A stretch of 64,000 nt of DNA from Oceanobacillus jordanicus (GTDB lineage Bacteria; Bacillota; Bacilli; Bacillales; Amphibacillaceae), in assembly GCF_022095695.1 (NCBI RefSeq), contig NZ_JAIFZM010000014.1:1-64000 (forward strand), in the 5' to 3' direction. A program made the position numbers and the translations under genes. The notes beneath the pieces were generated by a model. That model was not told where the DNA came from, did no database searches, and was given only the letters and a program-made list of their open reading frames with translations. Shown piece after piece: positions 19,905 to 28,139 of the stretch. The first letter of the stretch is position 1. Each line of letters opens with the position of its first letter.

Positions 19905-20870
19905 ATGGGGGAAGTGAAATGGCAAACAAGGGTAACCTCATTATTGGGGATAAAGTATCCAATTATCCAAGGCGGACTGGCCTATCTTGCCTATGCGGAT
20001 CTTGCTGCAGCTGTATCTAATGCCGGTGGTCTTGGGCAAATAACTGCAATGAGTTTATCCGATGAAAATCGCCTTCGTGAAGAAATACAAAAAGTTAGGA
20101 GTCTAACTGATAAGCCTTTTGGTGTAAATCTTGCTATAGGACAACATGGGCGAGCCTATGAACACATGTTAAATGTTGTTTTAGAAGAAAAAGTACCTGT
20201 ACTTAGTGTTACGGGAGGTAATCCCAAAGACATACTTAACAAGGCGAAAGGGGAGAATATTAAGACACTCGTTCTAGTTGCAGCTAAAAGACAAGCAGTG
20301 AAGGCAGAAGAACTTGGAGCAGACGTAGTTATGGTCGTAGGACAGGAAGGCGGGGGGCATCTGGGGCGGGGAGACGTAGGTACCATGGTGCTAACTCCAT
20401 ATGTAAGGGAGCATGTTTCCATCCCGGTTGTTGCATCTGGTGGAATAGTGGATGGCAAGGGAATGATGGCGGCAATGGCGCTCGGGGCTGAAGGTATTGA
20501 AATGGGAACAAGGTTTATTGCCACAACAGAGTGTGTGGATGCACATATGGCTTATAAACAAGCGATACTTCATGCGGATGAGCAGTCGACAGTTGTGATT
20601 AAACGTTCTCTTGGTGCGCCTGCCAGGGCATTACGAAATCCTTGGACAGAACAAATAATAGAAGCAGAAGAACGAGGACAGGGCTATCCTGCATTAAAGG
20701 AGCTAATTAGTGGGCAGGCAAATCAAAGGTATGCTATTGGTGGAGATGAGAAAAATGGGTTTGGCTGGGCAGGTCAAGGGGCAGCAAGAATTGATAAAGT
20801 ACTCTCAGCAGAAGAGGTTATCCAATCCACTATAAGAGAAGCAGAAGAAATAAGAATTAAATGGCGATAA
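19905..20870 (+). CDS. Nitronate monooxygenase / FabK-like FMN oxidoreductase
   Basis: A 321-residue TIM-barrel flavoprotein of the 2-nitropropane dioxygenase family. The N-terminus has YPIIQGG (residues ~17-23); AGGLGQI follows near 43; QEGGGHLGRG carries the family histidine; ASGGIVDG and ALGAEGIEMGTRF bind FMN phosphate. The family includes nitronate monooxygenases and the enoyl-ACP reductase FabK, and sequence alone does not settle which. It is co-directional with yktA 12 bases downstream. An AAGGA box precedes ATG 19905. Confidence 0.82.
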   Translation: MGEVKWQTRVTSLLGIKYPIIQGGLAYLAYADLAAAVSNAGGLGQITAMSLSDENRLREEIQKVRSLTDKPFGVNLAIGQHGRAYEHMLNVVLEEKVPVLSVTGGNPKDILNKAKGENIKTLVLVAAKRQAVKAEELGADVVMVVGQEGGGHLGRGDVGTMVLTPYVREHVSIPVVASGGIVDGKGMMAAMALGAEGIEMGTRFIATTECVDAHMAYKQAILHADEQSTVVIKRSLGAPARALRNPWTEQIIEAEERGQGYPALKELISGQANQRYAIGGDEKNGFGWAGQGAARIDKVLSAEEVIQSTIREAEEIRIKWR

Positions 20871-20882
20871 GGAGAGGATCGA

Positions 20883-21152
20883 ATGAACTATCAATACCCA
20901 CTAGATGAGACGTGGAGTAAACAGGAAATAATTGATGTAGTTAATTTTTTCTCATTAATGGAAAAAGCGTATGAAAGTAAAGTTAATAGGCAAAACGTCC
21001 TTGCTGTATACAGTAGATTGAAAGAAATTATTCCATCAAAAAGTGAGGAAAAGAAAGTATTTGATGCATTTGAAAAGGAGTCAGGCTACTCGAGTTACAA
21101 AGTTGTGAAGAAGGCAAGAGAAACGAATGAAGAACTCTTCTCGATGAAATAA
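20883..21152 (+). CDS. yktA: UPF0223 family protein YktA
   Basis: An 89-residue helical protein beginning YQYPLDETWS and ending with SGYSSYKVVKKARE, matching the UPF0223 family (B. subtilis YktA). No catalytic motif is visible and the function is unknown. It starts 12 bases after the flavoprotein gene behind GGAGAGG and should be co-transcribed with it. Next to speA in Bacillus as well. Confidence 0.85.
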   Translation: MNYQYPLDETWSKQEIIDVVNFFSLMEKAYESKVNRQNVLAVYSRLKEIIPSKSEEKKVFDAFEKESGYSSYKVVKKARETNEELFSMK

Positions 21153-21180
21153 ACAATTTCACTTTTTTTCGTCCATCAGA

Positions 21181-21220
21181 AAAACCTTGCGGAGCACGAA
21201 ATTGTGGTCTGCAAGGTTTT
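21181..21220. terminator. Bidirectional terminator between yktA and yktB
   Basis: Arms 21181-21190 and 21211-21220 (AAAACCTTGC/GCAAGGTTTT) around a 20-base loop, between convergent genes. Confidence 0.75.
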
Positions 21221-21240
21221 TGCTAGGCTTCATTGGCTAA

Positions 21241-21858
21241 CTAGCGTTGTTTAAGTGCGAACTGATAAAAAGGCAGTAAGGACTTAAAGGTGTCCTTAGC
21301 TGTGTTGATAAAAGAATCCCCATTTGTCACACGAGAGTCTGTTGGGGAAAGATGTCTGCCAATAAGAAATTCTGCTTTTTTGACGTCACGAAAACGGTGA
21401 ACATCTTTAATTTCTAAAGCTTGTAATGGAATTGATTGTTTTTTCATATGATCTAAGGATACAACGAAATCATCTGGTAGAGCTTTTAACTCCTCATAGT
21501 GATCTGTAAAAGCTTGGGCAATTTGCTGTTTATGGTCTAGTTCATATATTAAAGCAAGCCAGATGAAGACATGGTCATCAAACAGACCAATCTGGAAATG
21601 TGGATGCTTTTTATATCCCCGTTTATTATCAGCGATAGCCAACCATGTATCATGTGGTGGGTTTACTGTTCTTCTTGCATGCTTAGCAATATGTAAGAAC
21701 ATCTCGTTTTGTGTTTCTGCTGCTAGGTAATCTGTTAACAAACTGCCGACCTCTTGAAACTTTGGTTGAATTCTGTCTTGAATCGCAGCCATTCTTTCCT
21801 CTAAACCTTCTATATTAAAGGTGTTAAAATCCTCACTTGCAAACCCTTGGAACGACAT
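21241..21858 (-). CDS. yktB: UPF0637/DUF1054 protein YktB
   Basis: A 205-residue soluble protein starting FQGFASEDFNTF, with the conserved TVNPPHDTWLAI and HFQIGLFDDHVFIWLA blocks of the DUF1054 family. Its fold is known from structural genomics, but its role is not established. I use ATG 21858, which has a perfect AAGGAGG box; the frame continues eight residues upstream without one. Monocistronic on the minus strand, convergent with yktA. Confidence 0.85.
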   Translation of the reverse strand: MSFQGFASEDFNTFNIEGLEERMAAIQDRIQPKFQEVGSLLTDYLAAETQNEMFLHIAKHARRTVNPPHDTWLAIADNKRGYKKHPHFQIGLFDDHVFIWLALIYELDHKQQIAQAFTDHYEELKALPDDFVVSLDHMKKQSIPLQALEIKDVHRFRDVKKAEFLIGRHLSPTDSRVTNGDSFINTAKDTFKSLLPFYQFALKQR

Positions 21859-22098
21859 AAAAATCCTCCTTATTTCTTTCATCTATGATGGATAATAAAA
21901 GTATAGATTATAATAATTATTATTAAGTAAAAGTCTAAACAAGTCAAGTTTTCTAAACCGAGCTGTTTATTACCATTACATATGTTTAAAACAAGCATAT
22001 TATGGGGAAAGTTATCAAGTAAATAGCTGATTTTCAGAAAATTATTGAACCAAACACAAGGCTGACTCATAAATATATTAAAAGTGATCTGAAAGGTT

Positions 22099-22311
22099 GT
22101 GGAAGAAGTGAAATATGTAATGGAGGCCTTACGTCGTAAAGAAGCGCAGGAAAAGCTCCCTGTAATCCGCATGGAAATTGATTACGAATTAGTATCACTT
22201 TATGATGCACTACAAGCAGAGGACACGGTGGAAGTAATTAAGGCTAAGGAAAAACTTGAACAATTAAGAAAGCAATTAATCCAAATAGAAAACGATGAAG
22301 ACGTTAGTTAA
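22099..22311 (+). CDS. Small hypothetical protein (position of ykzI)
   Basis: A frame of up to 70 residues, charged and probably all helical (EALRRKEAQEKLPV, KAKEKLEQLRKQL). It lies between yktB and suhB, where B. subtilis has the small gene ykzI. The start is uncertain: GTG 22099 has a weak AAAGG box, with an alternative GTG at 22108 and ATG at 22120. No domain recognised. Coding is supported by length, helical composition and conserved position only. Confidence 0.6.
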   Translation: MEEVKYVMEALRRKEAQEKLPVIRMEIDYELVSLYDALQAEDTVEVIKAKEKLEQLRKQLIQIENDEDVS

Positions 22312-22402
22312 TCCCAAAGTGAGATATTTCCGTTTCTAATGACGCACTCTTCTTAATTTGATACTATTAGTATATAGTTTAAAATTGAGTGGAGGTAGCC
22401 CA

Positions 22403-23212
22403 ATGAACGCAAATGTACGCGAAACGTTATTTCGACAAGCAAAAGAATGGGTGTTGGAAGCAGGAAGCACCATTCGAACTAAAATAAACGACCCATTGAC
22501 AATTGATACAAAATCAAATCCAAATGATTTAGTAACCACGATGGATAAAGACACGGAAGCGTTTTTTGCAGGTAAAATAAGAGAAACCTTTCCTGAACAT
22601 TTTATTTTAAGTGAAGAAGGGTTTGGCGATGAACTCTCCACAATGGATGGCACTATATGGATCATTGACCCAATTGATGGCACAATGAATTTCGTCCATC
22701 AGAAGAGAAATTTTGCAATTTCAATTGGTATTTATCACGATGGAATTGGAGAAATTGGCTTGATTTACGATGTTATGGGTGATGTATTATACAGTGCACA
22801 ACGAACAAAAGGGGCATACAAAAACGGCCAAGAAATTCCGGCATTAAAGACAGATATTCCTTTAAAAGAGGCAATTCTTAGCCTCAATCATTTCTGGTTA
22901 TGTGAGAATCGCCTGGTTAATGAAAAAGAAATGCAAAGGTTAGTCAAAACAGTCCGCGGGACACGTACATATGGATCTGCGGCACTGGAATTTGCGTATA
23001 CTGCAGAAGGAATAATTGATGGCTATTTAACAATGAGTCTTGCTCCGTGGGATATTGCCGCAGGTATGGTGATTTTGGAAGAAGTCGGTGGGGTAACCAC
23101 TACCGCTGATGGAAAGCCTGTTAATATGCTAACAAAAAATTCCGTCTTCACAAGCAATCGATGTGTACAAAAAGAGATTCTCAACGATTTCTTAATAAAA
23201 GGAAAAAAGTGA
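22403..23212 (+). CDS. suhB: Inositol monophosphatase family phosphatase (YktC)
   Basis: A 269-residue Mg2+-dependent phosphatase. Metal-binding motifs are in order: S-E71-E72-G, D89-P-I-D92-GT within WIIDPIDGTMNF, and APWDIAAG near 218-225. It could act on inositol phosphates, NADP or another sugar phosphate; B. subtilis YktC has inositol-1-phosphatase activity. ATG 22403 follows a GGAGGT box; the frame is open 15 codons further up. The stop codon lies inside the terminator shared with ylaF. Confidence 0.88.
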   Translation: MNANVRETLFRQAKEWVLEAGSTIRTKINDPLTIDTKSNPNDLVTTMDKDTEAFFAGKIRETFPEHFILSEEGFGDELSTMDGTIWIIDPIDGTMNFVHQKRNFAISIGIYHDGIGEIGLIYDVMGDVLYSAQRTKGAYKNGQEIPALKTDIPLKEAILSLNHFWLCENRLVNEKEMQRLVKTVRGTRTYGSAALEFAYTAEGIIDGYLTMSLAPWDIAAGMVILEEVGGVTTTADGKPVNMLTKNSVFTSNRCVQKEILNDFLIKGKK

Positions 23213-23240
23213 TGTCCAACTAGGGATATCACTTTTTTCT
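23204..23240. terminator. Bidirectional terminator between suhB and ylaF
   Basis: An interrupted stem (AAAAAGTGAT.. with ..ATCACTTTTTT) overlaps the ends of both convergent genes, with T runs on each strand. Confidence 0.7.
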
Positions 23241-23399
23241 TCGTTTTAGAGATATTCCAAATCCCATAAGTGCAAAACCTAATAAGATGAATAACACAAT
23301 AAGCCAAACATTTCTTAAAGCAATCGCCACGCCGCATCCTACAAACATGAGGATCACAAGACAGGCAAGTAATAACATAGGAAAATTAACCGTTTTCAT
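23229..23399 (-). CDS. ylaF: YlaF-like small membrane protein (DUF5325)
   Basis: A 56-residue protein with two hydrophobic segments (~7-27 and ~31-49) and a basic tail KRRKK. Start MKTVNFPMLL has an AGAGGTGGAG box. Size, topology and position between suhB and ylaH match B. subtilis YlaF. In B. subtilis the divergent neighbour is typA; here no typA follows. Function unknown. Confidence 0.75.
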   Translation of the reverse strand: MKTVNFPMLLLACLVILMFVGCGVAIALRNVWLIVLFILLGFALMGFGISLKRRKK

Positions 23400-23562
23400 A
23401 ACTCCACCTCTATTCTATCCTCCAATAGTATAAACGATAAAAGTATTTGTTTCAAAACCTATTTGGATAACTTTTCTCCACATTGGCATGTATGGATAGG
23501 ATCTTGTATGATAGAATAGATTTGATAAATGCTATTTTACGGGATTAACGGGGGATTTAGAA

Positions 23563-23859
23563 ATGGAGACAAGCTTCAGTATATTATTTGATACGTACAT
23601 AGAATATTTTGGTGCAGATCATATTTACTTTACATTTTACTTGTTAAACTTAATTTTTAGTGCGATTGCATTCAAACTTGGATTTGCTAGGAAATTACCA
23701 CTCCTACAAACGATTTTTGTCTATCTTATGCTTGCGGTTGGGGTTTACGTATTAACGATCTTTAGTATTCTAAAATTGCCCATTACGGAAAGCCTTATCG
23801 TTGTATCACTAGTGCTGGGTATTTACCGATATCGGTTACATCGCGAGCGAAATGCATGA
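23563..23859 (+). CDS. ylaH: YlaH-like membrane protein
   Basis: A 98-residue protein with three hydrophobic segments (~18-40, 46-66, 73-90) and a basic C-terminus YRYRLHRERNA. It matches the YlaH-like family in size, in the FGARHIYFTFYLLN-type N-terminus and in gene position. Function unknown. ATG 23563 is preceded by a purine-rich GGGGGA box and the gene ends in its own terminator. Confidence 0.78.
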   Translation: METSFSILFDTYIEYFGADHIYFTFYLLNLIFSAIAFKLGFARKLPLLQTIFVYLMLAVGVYVLTIFSILKLPITESLIVVSLVLGIYRYRLHRERNA

Positions 23860-23867
23860 AAAAGAAT

Positions 23868-23924
23868 AAAAAGCCAAACGGAGTCGAATTGTAATGACAA
23901 GACTCGTCCGTTTGGCTTTTATTT
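23868..23924 (+). terminator. Terminator after ylaH
   Basis: AAAAGCCAAACGGA and TCCGTTTGGCTTTT pair over 14 bp around a long loop, followed by TATTTTT. Confidence 0.8.
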
Positions 23925-24000
23925 TTGGTTTCCTATTCAATGTTGTTTAGCAACGCTGTTTTAGTAAGAAAAGTATTAGCATTTTTCTAATACTGGTTAC

Positions 24001-24204
24001 TTAGATGAAATCATCTGATCGCTGTTTTTCTTCGTTTAATCTAAATTGCCCAGTTGCAAGTCGTTTCTTTGTGTTATTGCCAATCCTTTCGTGACAGGGG
24101 GCGCATAGATACATATGGATACGGCGGTTTCTTAGCCTTTTGGCTTGAAGCGAATTATCTTCTATATCTTCTACCTGATCACATATAGCGCATTTTACCT
24201 GCAT
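24001..24204 (-). CDS. ylaI: YlaI, DUF2197 zinc-ribbon protein
   Basis: A 67-residue protein with two metal-binding pairs, C5xxC8 and C32xxC35 (KCAICDQ and LCAPCHERI), spaced as a zinc ribbon, with a basic middle (KRLRNRR). It fits DUF2197 (B. subtilis YlaI). I start at MQVKC, which has an AGAGGTGAT box, discarding 54 upstream codons. Divergent from the gene at 24350. Function unknown; nucleic-acid binding is possible. Confidence 0.8.
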   Translation of the reverse strand: MQVKCAICDQVEDIEDNSLQAKRLRNRRIHMYLCAPCHERIGNNTKKRLATGQFRLNEEKQRSDDFI

Positions 24205-24349
24205 GTATATCACCTCTAACTTAAAGTCATGATGCATTTCCTTATAGTATAACATATTCCGACAATTACGAAGAAGAATAGGGAGGATGTTTTGTATAAT
24301 ACTAAGTAGGGAAAACGGTATGTAGAAATAAAAACGTAGAGGTGATTTT

Positions 24350-24655
24350 ATGAAAAAGCGTACCATGCTATCGACTGCAGGAGCTGTTGGTGCAATTAGT
24401 TTAACTGCGAGTTATTTTCTTAAGGATAAGTCTAACAGGGAAAAGTTAAAACAAGGTGTACGTAAAGTTCCTGGAAAACTAGGAATGGGAAGTAATGATG
24501 AAACATTTGAAGATGCTGGAGCTCCAGACCAATCTGGTAATAAAGATTTAGCACAATTTGAAAATGCAAAAATGGTTTCTGAAGGATCACAATTTGGAGT
24601 CCAATACTACAATGAGCATAAAAACAACAACGAGATAGAAAATCAGCAAAAATAA
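24350..24655 (+). CDS. Hypothetical protein with N-terminal hydrophobic segment
   Basis: A 101-residue protein. Residues 1-22 (MKKRTMLSTAGAVGAISLTA) look like a signal or single membrane anchor without a lipobox, followed by a basic linker (KDKSNREKLKQGVRK) and an acidic, asparagine-rich tail containing SEGSQFGVQYYNE. I do not recognise a family with certainty; the anchor plus K-rich segment resembles YtxH-like proteins. AGAGGTGAT box before ATG. It lies divergent to ylaI and ends in a hairpin at 24684-24740. Confidence 0.7.
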   Translation: MKKRTMLSTAGAVGAISLTASYFLKDKSNREKLKQGVRKVPGKLGMGSNDETFEDAGAPDQSGNKDLAQFENAKMVSEGSQFGVQYYNEHKNNNEIENQQK

Positions 24656-24683
24656 TGCTGAAACAAAAGAGTTTTGGTAAAGC

Positions 24684-24744
24684 AAACGCCGGGCGATTAT
24701 TCGAATCATCTAGGATGGTATTCGATTTCGTCCGGCGTTTTTCA
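24684..24744 (+). terminator. Terminator after the hypothetical gene
   Basis: Arms 24684-24692 and 24732-24740 (AAACGCCGG/CCGGCGTTT) with an additional GATT/CGA-rich interior, followed by TTTC. Its interior resembles that of the orphan hairpin at 14938-14998. Confidence 0.65.
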
Positions 24745-24781
24745 TATCAACCAGGCTTATGCCGATATTAAAGCGTAGCAG

Positions 24782-24938
24782 TTTATCGCGATGCAACCGT
24801 CCGTAAGACTCCCACTTCAAAACATAAAGTAAAACGAAGATGTTTAAGTAGGAGTAAACGGACTAACATGCCGATTCGTTCAACTAACAATTAGTGGGGG
24901 AAGAATGAAAACCCCCACTGATTGAAGTTTCACTTTAT
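24782..24938 (-). repeat. Dispersed repeat family A, copy 2
   Basis: Same element as A1, read on the minus strand, beginning 21 bases after the ylaJ stop. First hairpin AATCAGTGGGGG/CCCCCACTAATT has one C-A mismatch; the second helix (ACTCCTAC/GTGGGAGT) keeps pairing through a G-U. Ends with GCGATAAA on its own strand. Confidence 0.85.
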
Positions 24939-24958
24939 AGGGAGACGTGTCTTGTCGA

Positions 24959-25552
24959 CTATTCATTTTGGTGATTTGATTGTTCTCCTTCTATTTCTTC
25001 AAGCTTTTGTTTATCCTCTTTAGGGATAATTTCCTTATTCTGATCTGGTTCTTGTGGCTGATGATCGTTAATTGGGAAGTCTGGCATATATCTACCCACT
25101 ATAGCTGCTAGTTCATCTACAACTCCATGTACTGGGTGACCTTGTTGTATCTTGTTTCCCATCCCACGAATCCGTTCAGTTATGTCAGCGTCTGCTACGA
25201 CGATGGCTGATTTACCGTATGGATCATGATAAAGGGCCTCTAACACGGAATATTTTATTGTGCCGACACGTGAACGGTCTAAATCTTTATCCACATCAAT
25301 TCCCACAACGGCATAGGGTCCTGCAACAACAGAGGCAGCATCGTTTACATTTGGTACATCACTTGCAATCTTAGCCAGATGGGTTGCAATTTGGCTATTA
25401 TTTAAATTCTTTTGCTCTGCGGGATCAGAATCTTTTACTTGAATATAACGATTGCTGTCGTCCTCTGAGGCAAGCGGCTCTTCTTCCGTCTGCTGACATC
25501 CGAAGGTGAATAATAAACTTCCCAATACGAGAAGAACAAACGGTAGCTTCAA
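24959..25552 (-). CDS. ylaJ: YhcN/YlaJ-family sporulation lipoprotein
   Basis: A 197-residue exported protein: MKLPFVLLVL signal and lipobox FTFGC with C19. The domain ~60-155 includes DAASVVAGPYAVVGIDVDK and HDPYGKSAIVVADADI, typical of the YhcN/YlaJ family, which is associated with spore germination and forespore membranes. The C-terminal ~40 residues are charged (EPDQNKEIIPKED). Monocistronic on the minus strand; repeat A2 follows its stop. In B. subtilis ylaJ is expressed in the forespore. Confidence 0.85.
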   Translation of the reverse strand: MKLPFVLLVLGSLLFTFGCQQTEEEPLASEDDSNRYIQVKDSDPAEQKNLNNSQIATHLAKIASDVPNVNDAASVVAGPYAVVGIDVDKDLDRSRVGTIKYSVLEALYHDPYGKSAIVVADADITERIRGMGNKIQQGHPVHGVVDELAAIVGRYMPDFPINDHQPQEPDQNKEIIPKEDKQKLEEIEGEQSNHQNE

Positions 25553-25605
25553 CTTAACTCCTCCTCATAGTTCTCATACCGTTATTTTGCTTGCAATCCA
25601 AAAAA

Positions 25606-25633
25606 ATATACAACGGAAATTTCCGTTGTATAT
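25606..25633 (-). terminator. Palindromic terminator after the 25700 gene
   Basis: A perfect 28-base palindrome centred between 25619 and 25620; on the minus strand it is followed by a run of seven T's. Confidence 0.75.
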
Positions 25634-25699
25634 AAATTAATTGATTATCGTATTTAGATGAGAGACACTCCCGAAAGGAAGGGAAGGGATGAAACTGTA

Positions 25700-26188
25700 T
25701 TATTCAATCACAATTTTAGAAATATGTTTAATTGGATCTTCGCGATTTGAACCATCTTTAAAATATAAATGGACGGGGCCGTCTTCTTTTAATGGTTTTC
25801 CGTCAACGGCAAATAAGAAATAACTATCTTTAAGTGCATCAAGAGAGATTTTAATCTCTTTATCTCCGGCTAGCAAAATAGCGCTTTCTGCTGATTGTTT
25901 CGCTTCTGCGTTTGCAATAAAGTCTTCAAGCGGCATGACATAAGAGTTTGTTAATATTTTTTCGCGTTCAAACTTTTTTATGCTTGCATTCACAGGGGGC
26001 TTAATATTTTGTTGATAGACTTCCCTGTCCCATCGCTTAGAAGCTCTTTCAAGCTCGTTATCATTTTCCTGTATTTCCTGCTTTTTATTAAATGCTTCCT
26101 CAAGTAATACTTTACGATCATCAAATATCCAGACTGTAGGATCTAATGTTATCGAATAGGTAACGTTTCCACTGATTGGTACAATCAT
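25700..26188 (-). CDS. Hypothetical protein (position of ylaL)
   Basis: A 162-residue soluble protein starting MIVPISGNVTYSITLDPTVW, with a K/E-rich central helix (~30-65) and a C-terminal part resembling a small beta domain (YFLFAVDGKPLKEDGPVHLYF). Size and position next to ylaN fit B. subtilis YlaL, whose role is unknown. ATG 26188 has an AGAGGTGA box; the longer frame to 26248 is rejected. No catalytic motif is visible. Confidence 0.7.
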   Translation of the reverse strand: MIVPISGNVTYSITLDPTVWIFDDRKVLLEEAFNKKQEIQENDNELERASKRWDREVYQQNIKPPVNASIKKFEREKILTNSYVMPLEDFIANAEAKQSAESAILLAGDKEIKISLDALKDSYFLFAVDGKPLKEDGPVHLYFKDGSNREDPIKHISKIVIE

Positions 26189-26345
26189 TATTTTCACCTC
26201 TTTATATGTATCTTGTATAAGGATAGCAGAGATAAAAAAGAATTTCACTTTATTAGTTTAAAATTATATAATTTTATTTGCATTTTTTCGGGTGTAACGA
26301 TAATATAATATAGAAGAAAGTCTTTTAGTGGAGGGGATATATTTG

Positions 26346-26627
26346 ATGCCTGAGGTGACTGTTAATCATCGTGAAAAAGCCTATGCCCTTCTTAAGGCTG
26401 ATGCTGATAAAATTTTGCGACTAATAGAAGTTCAAATAGAAAATCTAACAATGCCACAGTGCCCTTTATATGAGGAAGTCCTTGATACCCAAATGTTCGG
26501 ACTTTCCAGGGAGATCGATTTTGCTGTGCGTTTGAACTTAATCAGCGAGGATGAAGGTAAAGCACTTCTCGAAAATCTAGAGAGGCAGCTTAATATACTG
26601 CATGAAGCTGCACAAAACTCTGTGTAA
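26346..26627 (+). CDS. ylaN: YlaN (UPF0358) protein
   Basis: A 93-residue helical protein ([45 protein letters not shown]) clearly of the UPF0358/YlaN family. YlaN is linked to iron homeostasis; in Staphylococcus aureus it binds Fe(II) and relieves Fur repression. A GGAGGGG box at 26330-26336 serves either ATG 26346 or the adjacent TTG 26343. Followed by a terminator, so separate from ftsW. Confidence 0.88.
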   Translation: MPEVTVNHREKAYALLKADADKILRLIEVQIENLTMPQCPLYEEVLDTQMFGLSREIDFAVRLNLISEDEGKALLENLERQLNILHEAAQNSV

Positions 26628-26656
26628 TATCAGGGTTTTGTCGTTAGAGCACTTAT

Positions 26657-26693
26657 AAAACTTTGCCTGCGTGTTTACCGGCAAGGTTTTTTT
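26657..26693 (+). terminator. Terminator after ylaN
   Basis: Arms 26657-26667 and 26680-26690 (AAAACTTTGCC/GGCAAGGTTTT, one G-U), then T's. Confidence 0.8.
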
Positions 26694-26876
26694 GTACTTT
26701 TTAAGCAACCGTTTTGCTAGCTAAGCGATCCATTTTAATTATAAGAGTATAACGAGGCTTTCTATTATTAAATTGGTAGCATAAAAATTGAGCAAAATGG
26801 GAATATATTAGAATCTATTGTAGTTATACTAGATTACCCAATTCCCTTGAAATGGTTCTTTACTTTTAAATTATGT

Positions 26877-26882
26877 TATAAT
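26877..26882 (+). promoter_or_regulatory. Extended -10 promoter for ftsW-pycA
   Basis: TGTTATAAT at 26874-26882, a TGnTATAAT extended -10, 49 bases before ATG 26931; no strong -35. Confidence 0.5.
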
Positions 26883-26930
26883 GATAGAATATTCGATGGC
26901 GTTCATTACCTTATATTGGGGAGAAGCAAG

Positions 26931-28139
26931 ATGTTACATAGACTTAGAGATTACGATTTTATTTTAATTATTACACCATTACTATTAGCTGCTTTTGGCG
27001 TGGTCATGATTTATAGTGCAAGTATGGTCACCGCAGTAGTAGAGGGTCATGAAAGTACATATTACTTATTCCGTCAGTTACAGTGGTTCAGTTTGGGGCT
27101 TGTCGGGTTTATTTTCTGTAGTATTTTTCCATATAAATATTACCATAAGCTTATGAAGCCTATTGTACTAGTTATTATCGGTTTATTATTAGCCGTGCTT
27201 CTATTTGGAGATGTTCGAAATAATGCTAGATCGTGGCTCTCTCTTGGGTTTATTAACCTGCAACCTGCTGAGTTTGCTAAATTGGGATTAATTATGTATC
27301 TTGCTTCTGTCTATTCCAAAAAGCAGGAATATATTAATGACTTTAGCAAGGGTGTCCTCCCCCCACTGATTTTAACCTGTATCATCTTAGGGTTCATTGT
27401 AATGCAACCAGATATAGGAACTGCTTCGATTATTTTTATAATCGTAAGCACAATTATTTTTAGTTCCGGTATTCGCTATAAACATTTAATGCTATTAACA
27501 GTTGTGGGTGTAGGGATCATTCTCCTTGCGTTGCCTTATATGGTGACAGATGAAAGAATAACGCGATTTACTGGAGCATACCAACCCTTTGAAACACCCG
27601 ATACTGACGGTTACCATCTCATTCAATCCTATCTAGCCATAGGGGTTGGTGGTTTAACAGGGGAAGGTCTTGGGCAGAGTGTCCAGAAACTTGGGTACTT
27701 AATGGAGGCACACACAGACTTTATTATGGCTATTGTTGCAGAAGAACTTGGGTTTATTGGTGTACTAATTGTTATTGGAATGCTTGCCTTAATTGTACTC
27801 CGTGGCATTTTTATCTCTCGTAAATGTCGAGATAGCTTTGGAGCACTTCTCGCTTTGGGGGTTTCTTCCATGGTAGGTATTCAAGCCTTTATTAATTTAG
27901 GCTCTATTAGTGGAATTCTTCCGATTACTGGTGTGACATTACCATTTATTAGTTATGGTGGTTCATCTCTGTTGGTTCTAATGATTTCGATGGGGATTTT
28001 AAATAATATTGCTAAAAAAGTAAAACAACAAGAACAGCAAGATGTTAATCACAATCAAGCACATGATCACTCTACTGGCAAAAGAAATTCATCTCATTTT
28101 ACTGGAGGAGGAAGAAAATGGCAGAATCAAACCAGATAA
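26931..28139 (+). CDS. ftsW: FtsW, SEDS-family septal glycosyltransferase
   Basis: A 402-residue membrane protein with about ten segments of the SEDS family. Hallmarks: RSWLSLGFINLQPAEFAKLG near 100, an extracellular loop with DERITRFTG..DTDGYHLIQS carrying the conserved aspartate, and the C-terminal PFISYGGSSLL. It polymerises lipid II at the septum together with a class B PBP such as PBP2B, encoded at 57770. ATG 26931 follows TTGGGGAG; 28 upstream codons are rejected. Its end overlaps pycA by 22 bases. The cytoplasmic tail is hydrophilic and histidine/asparagine-rich (HNQAHDHSTG). Confidence 0.93.
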   Translation: MLHRLRDYDFILIITPLLLAAFGVVMIYSASMVTAVVEGHESTYYLFRQLQWFSLGLVGFIFCSIFPYKYYHKLMKPIVLVIIGLLLAVLLFGDVRNNARSWLSLGFINLQPAEFAKLGLIMYLASVYSKKQEYINDFSKGVLPPLILTCIILGFIVMQPDIGTASIIFIIVSTIIFSSGIRYKHLMLLTVVGVGIILLALPYMVTDERITRFTGAYQPFETPDTDGYHLIQSYLAIGVGGLTGEGLGQSVQKLGYLMEAHTDFIMAIVAEELGFIGVLIVIGMLALIVLRGIFISRKCRDSFGALLALGVSSMVGIQAFINLGSISGILPITGVTLPFISYGGSSLLVLMISMGILNNIAKKVKQQEQQDVNHNQAHDHSTGKRNSSHFTGGGRKWQNQTR

